Source: Oscillospiraceae bacterium
Lineage (GTDB): Bacteria > Bacillota > Clostridia > Oscillospirales > Ruminococcaceae
Reading direction: 5' to 3'
Length of the DNA: 64,000 bases
Assembly: GCA_009784825.1 (NCBI GenBank)
Contig: WQXO01000005.1
Location: 62,001-126,000, forward strand
This document shows positions 8,576 to 17,806 of the stretch, piece after piece; within the stretch, counting starts at the first letter, position 1, and each line of letters opens with the position of its first letter. The notes beneath the pieces are model-generated. The model had not been told where the DNA came from. It was given only the letters and a program-made list of their open reading frames with translations, and ran no database searches. The position numbers and the translations under genes were made by a program.

Positions 8576-10042
8576 TTACCAGTCTTGTTTAATTTCGGTG
8601 CCGTTGACGAATGCGTCGACATTCTCAAGTAATCGTGCGGTATACATATAATTGCACTTGTATATATTTTCGCCGTTTAGGCGGATAACGCTCCTGCGGT
8701 CGGGGGCTTCGAGGTATTCTATTACATCGTCGGGGAATAAGTCGTTGTGGTAGCGGTAGGTTATCCGTGCGATAACAGCACCGTCATATTCCTCCATGAA
8801 AATTTCTGTCCCCCTTGCACCTACCAAAAACCTGTATAAATCAGTGAATGCATTTTCGTATATCAAGGTAGTGCCGTTGTAAACAATTGCATGATTATCT
8901 GAGTCGCCGAAAATGTCGAATGTCAGTGTGTGACCGGCGGTTTCAATAATAAGCTGCTCAACCGAATATACATAAGGCATTAAAAACAGCTCTGCCATTA
9001 TATCTTCCGGCATTATATACACCCACGGCAGCGATGTCGGGTCGAACAGATACAAAACGTCGGGGACTTCACTGCATATACCGTACCAGCCGACTATTCT
9101 TTCTATCCCAAATTCGTCAATCTCGCCTGCCGCATTCCCGATAGTGAGAGTGTACAGCTTCCCTCCCGAACGCACCTCAATATAACAATAGGGGTCGTTC
9201 AGTCCGGCTAATTCATAGTCCCTTTCCTCAAGACCTGCCCATGCGGCGTTTCTTGCAGTCAGCCCGAATATTCCGTAAACAATCGGAATGTTTTTCTCCT
9301 GCTCTAATTCTATGCTTATGGGGGTAATCATTTTATGGGTATTGAACGTCCGTGATTCCTCGAACGGGCGTTCGGGGAGTGATTCAATCCATATGGGTTC
9401 ATCAAGGTCTTGCCGTTGTATTGTTATTCTTGTTACTGCAGGGGCATTCGCCGTGTCATAATCGGCGACAAGCTTGCGTTCTATCCAGTGGTATCTGTCA
9501 TTGAGAAAGTAGTTGACTAAATAAGACGATACGGCATAAATGTTGTTGTTATCCGTTGTCTTGAAATATACCGTTAAGCCTGCCGGCGTTTCGTCACCTA
9601 CAAGGAATGAGATTTCTGTATTATCCTTGAACAGCACCGTAACCTCTGCCTTTGGGGCGAGAAGCCCGTATTTACTCGTGACCTGAGCGTCCTCCTCCAC
9701 CGTCATTTTAGAAGAAAGTCCGCTGACGTAGTCTGCCATGTTTGTGAGCATCTGCGTGCTGTAGGGGACAATTGCACCCTTGTCGGCAATTTCCTTAACA
9801 TAACCGCCGTATATCGAGTTGTCGAATATTACGGTGTAGCCCTCGTCCTTTCGGTTTGTGACATGGATACTGACCACGTCCTCAGGGTTTTGGGCAGTGA
9901 ATATGGTTTCGGTGTTAATGGGTTCAACGGGAGGAGGGGGCGGCTCTTCCTTGGGTTGTGTGAGGGTCAGCACCAAAACAGTCAACCCGAGAATAACCAC
10001 TCCTAAACCTGAGAATATTATGATTTTTACATTTTTATTCAT
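8576..10042 (-). CDS. DUF4340 membrane-anchored protein of a Gld-type ABC system
   Basis: A 488-residue protein with one N-terminal membrane helix (residues 5-27, KIIIFSGLGVVILGLTVLVL), a Pro-rich spacer (PPPPP) and a large extracytoplasmic region with repeated DUF4340 units. DUF4340 proteins are regularly encoded beside GldG/GldF-like ABC components; their molecular role is not known. The SD AGGTAAGG precedes the ATG and the gap to the GldG gene is 4 bases, so the complex is probably stoichiometric. The annotation rests on context and on pattern (VSIHVTNRKDEGYTVIFDN; ISFLVGDETPAG). Confidence 0.8.
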   Translation of the reverse strand: MNKNVKIIIFSGLGVVILGLTVLVLTLTQPKEEPPPPPVEPINTETIFTAQNPEDVVSIHVTNRKDEGYTVIFDNSIYGGYVKEIADKGAIVPYSTQMLTNMADYVSGLSSKMTVEEDAQVTSKYGLLAPKAEVTVLFKDNTEISFLVGDETPAGLTVYFKTTDNNNIYAVSSYLVNYFLNDRYHWIERKLVADYDTANAPAVTRITIQRQDLDEPIWIESLPERPFEESRTFNTHKMITPISIELEQEKNIPIVYGIFGLTARNAAWAGLEERDYELAGLNDPYCYIEVRSGGKLYTLTIGNAAGEIDEFGIERIVGWYGICSEVPDVLYLFDPTSLPWVYIMPEDIMAELFLMPYVYSVEQLIIETAGHTLTFDIFGDSDNHAIVYNGTTLIYENAFTDLYRFLVGARGTEIFMEEYDGAVIARITYRYHNDLFPDDVIEYLEAPDRRSVIRLNGENIYKCNYMYTARLLENVDAFVNGTEIKQDW

Positions 10043-10046
10043 AGCC

Positions 10047-11609
10047 TTACCTGTATCGCCGTTTCAGCCAGATTGCCACACCCGCTCCTATTATCACAAC
10101 CGGTAAAGCGATTGCGAATATAAACCCGATTACGTTGGATTGTTCGGCGTTAATCGCAAAGGAAGCAATCGAGAAAGATTTTTCCGTCAGTTTTATATCT
10201 ATGTCTTTCCCGCTGATATAGTTCATCATGTTTAAGAAAAATTCGGCGTTGTTGGCGTTTTGCATTTGCATAAAATCGTCCCGCAGGAGATATTCGCCGC
10301 CGAATACGATTACCTTACTTTCAAAAACGTCCCACCCGGTTGCGGAATAACGGGTTTTTGTGCTTTCGACAGCTACATTATATATCCCCTCTTCCCTTGG
10401 TGCGTATATGTCGAAATCCTCATCTCCCAGTTCTTCAAAGGTGAGAACCGAACTGCCGTCATACGTTATTATAAGCGGGGTAGTCAAGATATTCGCATTA
10501 ACCTCGAAAAGCAGCTTAGTGTGTCGCAGATACTCTCCATATATCCTGTAGCTCGGATTTAAGCCTTTCGAGTATTCGGGGTGAGCGGCAACGTAATGCG
10601 TTATTGTTTCCCTCATTGAACCAACAGGCGAGGTATATCTGTTATCATTTTGCCACACCAACGCCTGCTCAACCTCAATCCCCCAGTCTTGCAGGAATAA
10701 GTCAAGCTTCGGTGTTTCAAGGATATATGGTGCAATATATATCAGGTTCTTCCCGAATTCGCCGTTATTGTCCAACCACTTGTCTATCTTTTGTATGGCT
10801 ACGTCACTATAGTCGGTTTGCGGAACATTTATAATAAGGAAATCCAATTCGGGGTCGATTTCCTCCGTCATTAAATCAACTGTTTGTAAGATATATGCGT
10901 TCCTGTCTAACAGCTTGTATGCCGATGTTAACGGGGATTCGCCAAAGCCGATACAAATACCCACATAGACAGGTTCAATATCGGTTACGCTGAGGAACGC
11001 CGACAGCAGGGCACTTTCTGTTGCGGCACTGTAGTCAACAAAGGTCATATGCCCCATTCCGTAGGACATTAGCATTCTGTATTCGTCGAAGCTGATTTGG
11101 CTACCGTCCATTCCGAAATATGAGCGGGCGACATAGTCCTCGTTGGTTAAGATTTTGTGCCGTCCTGTGTTTTCGGATTCTACAATTATTGAAGCGGGGG
11201 TGAGATTGCTGTAATTGTTGGCGAATGTGGGATTGGACATTAAATCAATATATCTCACCGTTACATTCGGGGAGGCGGCGGCAAATCGTTTGATGATTTC
11301 ATTGGCTTGGTTGTTATACATGCTTCGCCCTGTGAACTCGGTTTCCCTGCTCATCACTATTATAGAAACCTTGTCGTCAAGCTGGTTGAGATAATTCGTT
11401 GTGGCTTCCTCAATCGTGTATAGGCGGTTCTCGGTTAAGTCAACCTTGACGTTAAAACGCTCTAACAGCATTCCCGCAATAATATTTATCATAACAATTC
11501 CCGCAATGAATATAACCGTCAGCAGAATTGATAAACCGCCGTGTTTGAACTTTTTATTCTTGAATGGATTAATGATTTTTATGCTTGTCGGTTTTTTCAT
11601 CAGCTCCAC
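10047..11609 (-). CDS. GldG-family ABC transporter auxiliary protein
   Basis: A 520-residue protein with an N-terminal helix (about 28-50), a large outside domain and a C-terminal helix (about 490-512) followed by KRRYR. NVKVDLTENRLYTIEEATTNYL is the hallmark of GldG/ABC_transp_aux proteins. With the permease and ATPase upstream and DUF4340 downstream it forms an ABC-2 type exporter of unknown cargo. In Bacteroidetes, Gld homologues act in gliding, but that role is not expected in Clostridia. It overlaps the permease gene by 10 bases. Confidence 0.85.
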   Translation of the reverse strand: MELMKKPTSIKIINPFKNKKFKHGGLSILLTVIFIAGIVMINIIAGMLLERFNVKVDLTENRLYTIEEATTNYLNQLDDKVSIIVMSRETEFTGRSMYNNQANEIIKRFAAASPNVTVRYIDLMSNPTFANNYSNLTPASIIVESENTGRHKILTNEDYVARSYFGMDGSQISFDEYRMLMSYGMGHMTFVDYSAATESALLSAFLSVTDIEPVYVGICIGFGESPLTSAYKLLDRNAYILQTVDLMTEEIDPELDFLIINVPQTDYSDVAIQKIDKWLDNNGEFGKNLIYIAPYILETPKLDLFLQDWGIEVEQALVWQNDNRYTSPVGSMRETITHYVAAHPEYSKGLNPSYRIYGEYLRHTKLLFEVNANILTTPLIITYDGSSVLTFEELGDEDFDIYAPREEGIYNVAVESTKTRYSATGWDVFESKVIVFGGEYLLRDDFMQMQNANNAEFFLNMMNYISGKDIDIKLTEKSFSIASFAINAEQSNVIGFIFAIALPVVIIGAGVAIWLKRRYR

Positions 11610-12319
11610 CTCTTCCTTTCAAGCATGCGAACTGTAAGGAATAGGAAAACCACTGTTATGCTGAGGAAAAACAAGATGTTTGAAAAATCGAATATGCCGA
11701 TTGTGAATTCACTGTAGCGTGCTAATAACGAGAAGTCGGTGAGCATGTCGGAAATAAACCCAATCCCGATATAAGCGGCAAGGACATTTGATAAAAGGAA
11801 TGCCACGTTTAATAATATGCTGATGATTGCGGCAACCATTTGGTTCTCGGTTAACGCTGACACGAACAATCCCGCAGAGGTGTATACCGCTCCGAGTAAA
11901 ACTAAGCCTGCGATGTTCCCCCATATGATTGCCCATCTTACGTCGGAGAAGTGATTAAGCACTAATCCGAATATAGGCATGACTGCCGTGCTTATGAGGA
12001 ATATCGAAAATGCCGCCGTAAACTTCGCAGTCACTAATCCGAAAAGGCTGACAGGTGCAGTTAAGGTAAGCTGGTCGGTTTTGTTCTTCTTTTCCTCCGA
12101 GAAAAGCCGCATGGTCAAAATCGGAACTGTTACCATGAGCACGAAGAACATCATCGAAAACATGACCGAAACGTCCGCACTTCCGACAGACGGGGTGGCA
12201 CTCGTCAGCGTGAACAGGTAAAAAAACGCTCCCGAGAAAATCAGATACACTCCGATAAACACATACCCTAACGGGGTTGTGAAATATGCAATGAATTCAC
12301 GTTTTAAAATAGCAATCAT
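11600..12319 (-). CDS. ABC-2 type transporter permease (GldF-like)
   Basis: A 239-residue polytopic protein with about six membrane helices. It begins MIAILKREFIAYFTTPLGYVFI, the standard opening of ABC-2 permeases of the GldF/NosY group. MRLFSEEKKNKTDQLTLTAPVS is the conserved cytoplasmic loop (EEKKNGT-type) that contacts the ATPase. It overlaps the ATPase gene by 4 bases (ATGA) and the GldG gene by 10. Confidence 0.88.
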   Translation of the reverse strand: MIAILKREFIAYFTTPLGYVFIGVYLIFSGAFFYLFTLTSATPSVGSADVSVMFSMMFFVLMVTVPILTMRLFSEEKKNKTDQLTLTAPVSLFGLVTAKFTAAFSIFLISTAVMPIFGLVLNHFSDVRWAIIWGNIAGLVLLGAVYTSAGLFVSALTENQMVAAIISILLNVAFLLSNVLAAYIGIGFISDMLTDFSLLARYSEFTIGIFDFSNILFFLSITVVFLFLTVRMLERKRWS

Positions 12320-13335
12320 TTTTTCTTGCCTTTCGGTTTAGGTTGATTCTGTGGTTTTTTAGATGGGCGGGAATCATCATTAACAGATTCCACATTCCCG
12401 TAAATATCGCCTGTGGTGATTTTGAGGAATACCTCCTCCAAGGTTAGTTCGCTGGATTTCATCATCAAAATCGGGAAGTTCCTGTTGGCTAATTTTTTAG
12501 AAATGTCCCGCCTTATGTCTGATTTTTGGGCGGCTTCAATTTCGTATTCATGAACCCTCGGCTCAACCTCCCTGCCTACCGATACACGTTCAACCTTGTC
12601 AACCCCGGACAGCAGTTTCTTTATATCGGCGGAATTACCCTCAATCCGCATGATAAGCTTATGGTCGCTGGAGAGGTTGGCGGAAAGGCTGCCGGCATCA
12701 TCGTCTGCCACTATTCTGCCCTTGTTGATTATCACTATTCTGTCGCAGACTGCCTGCACCTCGGGTAGAATATGCGACGATAATATGACCGTGTGGTTCT
12801 TCCCCAATTTTTTAATAAGTGAGCGGATTTCGATAATCTGCTTGGGGTCTAAGCCGACGGTCGGCTCGTCTAAAATCAGGATAGGTGGGTTGCCCACTAA
12901 CGCTTGTGCTAACCCGACACGCTGGCGGTAGCCCTTTGATAAATTGCGGATAAGGCGTTTACGCATGTCGGTGATTTTGACAAGCTCGCAGATTTCGTTC
13001 AAGTGTGAGCGTTTCGGGAGTTTTGACTTTTTAAGGGAATAGACGAAGTTCAAGTATTCGTCAACCGTCATGTCTAAATATAACGGTGGGTGTTCCGGAA
13101 GATAACCGATGAGCTTTTTCGCTTCAATCGGGTTTTCCAAAACGTCAATATCGTTGAGCAGGGCTTGCCCTTTTGTAGATGAGATATACCCTGTCAGCAT
13201 GTTCATGGTGGTGGTTTTCCCCGCACCGTTCGGACCCAAAAAACCGAGGATTTCCCCGTCGTTGACGGAGAAAGAAATGTTGTCTACCGCTTTGTTTGTG
13301 CCGTAGGATTTGGATAGGTTTTTGACAGTTATCAT
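12316..13335 (-). CDS. ABC transporter ATP-binding protein
   Basis: A 339-residue ATPase. Walker A GPNGAGKTTT is near residue 35, signature LSKGYRQRVGLAQAL near 135, Walker B ILILDEPTVGLDP near 155 and switch His in SSHILPEVQ. A C-terminal extension of about 110 residues ends in a Lys/Pro-rich tail. It powers the permease encoded immediately downstream. It overlaps gltX by 4 bases, so the exporter operon appears translationally coupled to a housekeeping synthetase gene. Confidence 0.92.
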   Translation of the reverse strand: MITVKNLSKSYGTNKAVDNISFSVNDGEILGFLGPNGAGKTTTMNMLTGYISSTKGQALLNDIDVLENPIEAKKLIGYLPEHPPLYLDMTVDEYLNFVYSLKKSKLPKRSHLNEICELVKITDMRKRLIRNLSKGYRQRVGLAQALVGNPPILILDEPTVGLDPKQIIEIRSLIKKLGKNHTVILSSHILPEVQAVCDRIVIINKGRIVADDDAGSLSANLSSDHKLIMRIEGNSADIKKLLSGVDKVERVSVGREVEPRVHEYEIEAAQKSDIRRDISKKLANRNFPILMMKSSELTLEEVFLKITTGDIYGNVESVNDDSRPSKKPQNQPKPKGKKK

Positions 13336-14606
13336 AATTTTTCTATTGCCTCTTTTATTCTTTTAACCGATTGGTCTTTCCCGAACATAATGCATATATC
13401 TAATCCGCCGCCGGGGGCTGCGGGTTTCCCTGTTAATGCGACCTGTAACGGGTACAAGTACCAGCCGATTTTGCGTTCGTGTTTTTCTGAAAGCTCTTTA
13501 AATGAATTGTATATGCTGTCTCTGTCGAAATTGGAATTGTTTAAACAGGTCAACGCCGCTTCTAACGCTTCCTTGGCTGTTTCGGGGGAGGTTTTCATTT
13601 TTTTATTATTGAACAGGTCATTGTCATAGTCGCAGACTTGTTCTAAAAAATCCACCTGCGGGGTAATGTCGGAGAGGATTTCGGTACGGGGTTGCAATGC
13701 CGTGCATAACACGTTATAGTTTATATCAAATTCGCCGATATGGGGTTTTGCGAGTTCCATGAATTGTTCCGGTGACAGTCTGCGAATATGCTCGGCGTTG
13801 ATTGCACGCATTTTCGCTTCGTCGAAAATTGCGGGGGATTTTGATATTCCCGATATTTCAAAGGCTTGCTCTAATTCTGAAAGAGTGAAAATCTCGTTTT
13901 CGCCTTTGGGTGACCAGCCTAACAGTGCGATATAGTTGATAATCGCTTCGGTTAGATAACCTTTTTCCTTGAAATCGTCGAAATAAGCGTCCCCGTCCCG
14001 CTTGGATAATTTATGTGTTGCGTCCCTCATTATGGGCGGGAGGTGAACGTATGTCGGGATTTCCCACCCGAATGCCTCATAAAGCAGATTATACTTCGGG
14101 GTGGACGACAGGTATTCATTCCCCCTTGCGACATGCGTGATGTTCATTTCGTGGTCGTCGATTACGTTTGCGAAGTTATAAGTCGGCATTCCGTCAGACT
14201 TAATCAAGACTTGGTCTTCTATTTCTTTATTTTCGACGGTGATTTCACCGTAAATCTCGTCCTTAAAAGTGGTGCTACCGGTAGTAGGGGTCTTCTGCCA
14301 GATTGCACCCTCACTGTGATAGGCGTGACCTTTTTCGACTAATTGAGCCGCATATTCCTTATACACGTCTTTGCGTTCGCTTTGGAAAATCGGCCCCTCG
14401 TCCCAGTTAAGCCCGCACTCTTTTAAAGTGTTGTAGATTACGTCAACCGCACCCTCAACGTAACGGGCTTGGTCGGTGTCCTCTATTCTGAGAATAAATG
14501 TGCCTTTGTGCTTTTTCGCGATTAAATAAGTGTATAGTGCGGTTCTGAGATTGCCTAAGTGCATGAACCCCGTCGGGCTGGGTGCAAATCTTGTACGTAT
14601 CATCAT
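13332..14606 (-). CDS. gltX: Glutamyl-tRNA synthetase
   Basis: A 424-residue class I synthetase that attaches Glu to tRNA-Glu. The HIGH-type motif is PSPTGFMHLGNLRTAL and the KMSKS motif is HKLSKRDGD; RIEDTDQAR and YNFANVIDDHEM are also conserved. It is shorter than the common length of around 480, and I see no zinc-binding Cys cluster. The start is set at 14606 (ATG ATG overlapping the ribF stop) rather than an in-frame TTG at 14612. glnS is present at 46542, so tRNA-Gln need not be mischarged by this enzyme. Confidence 0.92.
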   Translation of the reverse strand: MMIRTRFAPSPTGFMHLGNLRTALYTYLIAKKHKGTFILRIEDTDQARYVEGAVDVIYNTLKECGLNWDEGPIFQSERKDVYKEYAAQLVEKGHAYHSEGAIWQKTPTTGSTTFKDEIYGEITVENKEIEDQVLIKSDGMPTYNFANVIDDHEMNITHVARGNEYLSSTPKYNLLYEAFGWEIPTYVHLPPIMRDATHKLSKRDGDAYFDDFKEKGYLTEAIINYIALLGWSPKGENEIFTLSELEQAFEISGISKSPAIFDEAKMRAINAEHIRRLSPEQFMELAKPHIGEFDINYNVLCTALQPRTEILSDITPQVDFLEQVCDYDNDLFNNKKMKTSPETAKEALEAALTCLNNSNFDRDSIYNSFKELSEKHERKIGWYLYPLQVALTGKPAAPGGGLDICIMFGKDQSVKRIKEAIEKL

Positions 14607-15496
14607 GAGCAAGCCTCTTTAATGTCAATCTGTATTTGTTCTTTCAGTGCGTCGAGCGAATCGAATTTTTTCTCTTCCCTTATAAAATTCAACAGCTTCA
14701 CCTTTACAGTATGCCCGTAAACCTCGGTGTTGAAGCCGGGAATGTGCGTTTCCATAATGGGTTTTGATATTCCGCCGCCTACGGTGGGTTTGACCCCTAT
14801 GTTAGTTACGGCTATGTAGTTGATTACATCATATGTTACACGGCTTTTGTAAACCCCGAATTTCGGGATAATACACTCTGCCGGAATATTCTGGTTGATT
14901 GTCGGGGCACCGAGTCGGCGTGCTAATTTACCGCCCTCGACTACGGGAAGCTCGTACATTAACTCTCGCCCGAGCATTAAATTAGCCGTCTTTATATCGC
15001 CGTGCCGAATGAGTTCACGGATTAGTGTTGAGTTTACCGGGTGTCCGTCAATTATAATAGGGGGGATTACCACAACCTCAATCCCTCTCTCGGCACAGAT
15101 ACGTTTAAGGTCGTCGGTGTCGGCTTTTGCACCCTTAGCGAATTTGAAGTTCCAGCCGCAGGTGACACGCCCTGCGTTCATTCGGTCAACGAGAATTTCG
15201 TCCACAAACTCCTCTGCGGAAAGACTGCTGACGGTTTCAAATTCGGGGGCACAGATTGATTTAATCCCCATGCTCTTTAATAAAGCGAACTTCATTCCCG
15301 CTGTCATAATGCTTTCGGCGGCTTTCGGCAGTGAGTTAAAGGTAAACACTGCAGGGGTTAGGCTGAAATCCGGAACAGACAAAGCAGTTTTAATCACCTC
15401 GGCGTGACCTAAGTGAAGCCCGTCAAACATTCCGAGGGCTACCGAGGTTTTGGTTTCGTTTTCAGATATTTCAAGTATATTAATCTCGTTATTCAT
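14603..15496 (-). CDS. ribF: Bifunctional riboflavin kinase/FAD synthetase
   Basis: A 297-residue enzyme making FMN and FAD from riboflavin. The N-terminal nucleotidyltransferase domain has GMFDGLHLGHAEVI. The C-terminal riboflavin kinase domain starts near residue 180 with GRELMYELPVVEGGKLARRLGAPTINQN. FGVYKSRV and ETHIPGFNTEVYGHTVKVKLLNFIREEKKF are conserved parts of that domain. It overlaps truB by 8 bases and gltX by 4. The truB-ribF pairing is standard in Firmicutes. Confidence 0.94.
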   Translation of the reverse strand: MNNEINILEISENETKTSVALGMFDGLHLGHAEVIKTALSVPDFSLTPAVFTFNSLPKAAESIMTAGMKFALLKSMGIKSICAPEFETVSSLSAEEFVDEILVDRMNAGRVTCGWNFKFAKGAKADTDDLKRICAERGIEVVVIPPIIIDGHPVNSTLIRELIRHGDIKTANLMLGRELMYELPVVEGGKLARRLGAPTINQNIPAECIIPKFGVYKSRVTYDVINYIAVTNIGVKPTVGGGISKPIMETHIPGFNTEVYGHTVKVKLLNFIREEKKFDSLDALKEQIQIDIKEACS

Positions 15497-16406
15497 AATT
15501 AAACCTTTGTATTATTGATAATGTGTGGTCACGTTCGATTTTTGCAAGGGCACACAGGCGGTCTTCATCGTCTGTGACTGCGTATACTCCGTCGCAGATT
15601 CTGTCAAAGGCGATTAAGTCGGCGTTGAGTGAAACTCCGTTTCTAAACATCTTAGTCTGCTTTTCGTCTAACCTTGCCTTAGGATAATCCTTGAACAGAC
15701 TATCGACAGGTTTGAGCAGCTTCAACAATTCGTCGGGGGCGGTTTCATAGGTTTTGCGTAGCTCGGCTAAGTCGTGGCAGTCGCTTAGTGTGAACCCGTT
15801 TGAGCGGGTTCGTTGCAGGGCAGTCATCACCGCTCCAAAGCCTAATTCCTGACCTATATCGTGGATTATTGTCCGAACGTATGTGCCTTTTGAGCAGGAA
15901 ATTAATAAAACACCCTCACCATTGCCATAGTCCTCTAACTCTAATGAATGAACCGTTACTTTACGTGGGGTTCGCTCAACCTCGCCGCCTTTGCGAGCAA
16001 TATCGTAAAGCCGCTTTCCGTTTACCTTAACCGCTGAATACATGGGTGGAATTTGCTCGATTTCGCCCGTGTATTTCTCCATGATTTCGATAATGCGTGA
16101 CCTTGGGGCGAAACAGGGGGTATTGTAAGTCCGGTCGGTTACGTCAGACGTAACTGTTCCGGTAACATCCTGCGTGTCGGTGGTTATTCCGATTTTGAAA
16201 GAGGCACGGTAGGATTTGTCGGTGTCGGGGCAGAAGTCTACCGCTTTTGTGGCTGTTCCGACGAATATGGGGAGAACCCCCTCTGCCATCGGGTCAAGAG
16301 TTCCGCTGTGTCCGATTTTTTTGGTTCCCATTAACCTACGCATAATGGCGATTACATCAAATGAAGTGAAGCCGTTCGGCTTGTAAACACAGATTATACC
16401 GTTCAT
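15489..16406 (-). CDS. truB: tRNA pseudouridine-55 synthase
   Basis: A 305-residue pseudouridine synthase that modifies U55 in the T-loop of tRNAs. The catalytic Asp is in GHSGTLDPMAEGVLPIFVG; the start GIICVYKPNGFTSFDV, the KSYRA element and MYSAVKVNGKRLYDIARKG are family signatures. The C-terminus carries a short PUA-like region. It overlaps the upstream nrnA by the ATGA arrangement. Confidence 0.95.
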   Translation of the reverse strand: MNGIICVYKPNGFTSFDVIAIMRRLMGTKKIGHSGTLDPMAEGVLPIFVGTATKAVDFCPDTDKSYRASFKIGITTDTQDVTGTVTSDVTDRTYNTPCFAPRSRIIEIMEKYTGEIEQIPPMYSAVKVNGKRLYDIARKGGEVERTPRKVTVHSLELEDYGNGEGVLLISCSKGTYVRTIIHDIGQELGFGAVMTALQRTRSNGFTLSDCHDLAELRKTYETAPDELLKLLKPVDSLFKDYPKARLDEKQTKMFRNGVSLNADLIAFDRICDGVYAVTDDEDRLCALAKIERDHTLSIIQRFNYE

Positions 16407-17350
16407 ATTTGTTTCCCGAGTTCCCTCAACAATTCCGATTTAACAAAATCATATGTCCCTTTTATCGTACAGCCTGCCGCACGTTTATGCCCGCCTCCGC
16501 CTAAAGCACCGCTGATTTGTTGAGCATCAACCTTTGGGCTTGTCCTTATTGAGGCTTTCCATAAATCCTTGTCACGCTCTTTTAAGACTATGCCAGCCTC
16601 AACCCCCTCAATCTGGCGGGGGATTCCGGAAACATTGTTAGCATCCTCCGTGTCCACCTTGTCAAGCATGTCCTTGGTTAATGTAATTACCGCACACTTT
16701 CCGCCGAAATGATATTCTATGGAAGAGTAGGCGTTAAGCTCTAATTCGACACGCTCCTTGGTTTTCATGTCAAACATGAGATAATTAATTGAAGATATGT
16801 CAAAATCATATTCCATGAGCTCTGCTGTGATTATATGTGATTTTGCGGTGGTGTTGGAATAGCGGAAACAGCCTGTGTCTGTGGAAATTCCTGTGTATAC
16901 TGCCGCCGCAATTCCTTTAGTCGGTGTAATCGGCAGCTGCTTAATAATCTCCCACACGATTTCAGCACATGCCGCCGCTGTTTCGTCAAGCAGGGTTTTT
17001 TCGGCATACGCACGATTAGACACATGATGGTCGATACATAGTGCAACCTTTGATTTATATTTGTCTTTAAAGTCGCCGAGAAGCTCACAGTCGGCAACGT
17101 CGGTGGTTATCACTGTTTCCTCGGCGGTGTCGGGAAAGGCTTGTTCGGTAATCGCAGATTTCAGAAAATCGAAACGGTCGGACGGCTTGTCCGCACACAG
17201 CACTCGTGAACTTTTCCCCATAAGCTGCAAAGCCCCGCATAAGGCAAACGCACTACCGAGTGTGTCGCCGTCGGGGTTGGCATGGCACAATATTGTGAAA
17301 AAGTCATTCGCCTTTAGAAATTCAGCGGCTTCTTTTAAGTTAATACTCAT
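16403..17350 (-). CDS. nrnA: DHH-family oligoribonuclease / pAp phosphatase
   Basis: A 315-residue DHH/DHHA1 phosphoesterase. Metal ligands are visible in CHANPDGDTLGSAFAL and in CIDHHVSN; the C-terminal DHHA1 domain contains the GGGGHKRAAGCTIKG motif. It degrades nanoRNA and 3'-phosphoadenosine 5'-phosphate in the cytoplasm. The position between rbfA and truB is the usual Clostridial arrangement. It overlaps rbfA by 11 bases. Confidence 0.92.
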   Translation of the reverse strand: MSINLKEAAEFLKANDFFTILCHANPDGDTLGSAFALCGALQLMGKSSRVLCADKPSDRFDFLKSAITEQAFPDTAEETVITTDVADCELLGDFKDKYKSKVALCIDHHVSNRAYAEKTLLDETAAACAEIVWEIIKQLPITPTKGIAAAVYTGISTDTGCFRYSNTTAKSHIITAELMEYDFDISSINYLMFDMKTKERVELELNAYSSIEYHFGGKCAVITLTKDMLDKVDTEDANNVSGIPRQIEGVEAGIVLKERDKDLWKASIRTSPKVDAQQISGALGGGGHKRAAGCTIKGTYDFVKSELLRELGKQI

Positions 17351-17711
17351 CTTGATTTTCCTCCGCCCGAGATGTGTGTTCCTCGTTCAGGTCGTTGATG
17401 ATTGTGCTGATTTTGTCGTAATAGTCTAATGAGTTGTCGGGCAGGAAAATAAGTTCGGGGATTTTCCGCATTTTTATTCGGGAGTTGATATTTTTCTTGA
17501 AATATCCCGATTGCTTTTTTAATTTTTCAACAGCGTTAATAGTAGCGTTGCCGCCTTTAAAGGTGGAAATATAAACCTTACAGTAGGACAGGTCGTTAGT
17601 AAGCTCGCAGTGAGATACCGAGACCACGTCGCCCGTGTCTACCTCCCGCAGTGATACCGCTATTTCCCGCTTTATATCTTCCGATAAGCGTTGTATATTA
17701 TGATTAGGCAT
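17340..17711 (-). CDS. rbfA: 30S ribosome-binding factor A
   Basis: A 123-residue KH-type ribosome maturation factor that acts on 16S rRNA processing of the 30S subunit. Recognised by the N-terminus NIQRLSEDIKREIAVSLREV and by the IPELIFLPDNSLDYYDKI motif. A C-terminal acidic tail overlaps nrnA. An 89-base spacer containing a hairpin and a 7-bp-period tract separates it from infB. Confidence 0.94.
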   Translation of the reverse strand: MPNHNIQRLSEDIKREIAVSLREVDTGDVVSVSHCELTNDLSYCKVYISTFKGGNATINAVEKLKKQSGYFKKNINSRIKMRKIPELIFLPDNSLDYYDKISTIINDLNEEHTSRAEENQDEY

Positions 17712-17743
17712 GATACCTCCAATGAATAGTGAGGAATTATAAT

Positions 17744-17806
17744 CCGTCGCAAAGCGACACCATAATTATTAATTATTCATTATTAATTATTCATTATTAA
17801 TTATTC
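17744..17806. repeat. Small hairpin plus 7-bp-period tandem tract at the infB stop
   Basis: A GTCGC-AAA-GCGAC hairpin (17745-17758) is followed by about six heptads alternating ATTAATT and ATTCATT (17762-17806). The infB stop codon (17801-17803) lies in the last unit. Related tracts occur at 20817, 23733, 23851, 31015, 32426 and 49340. Confidence 0.75.
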
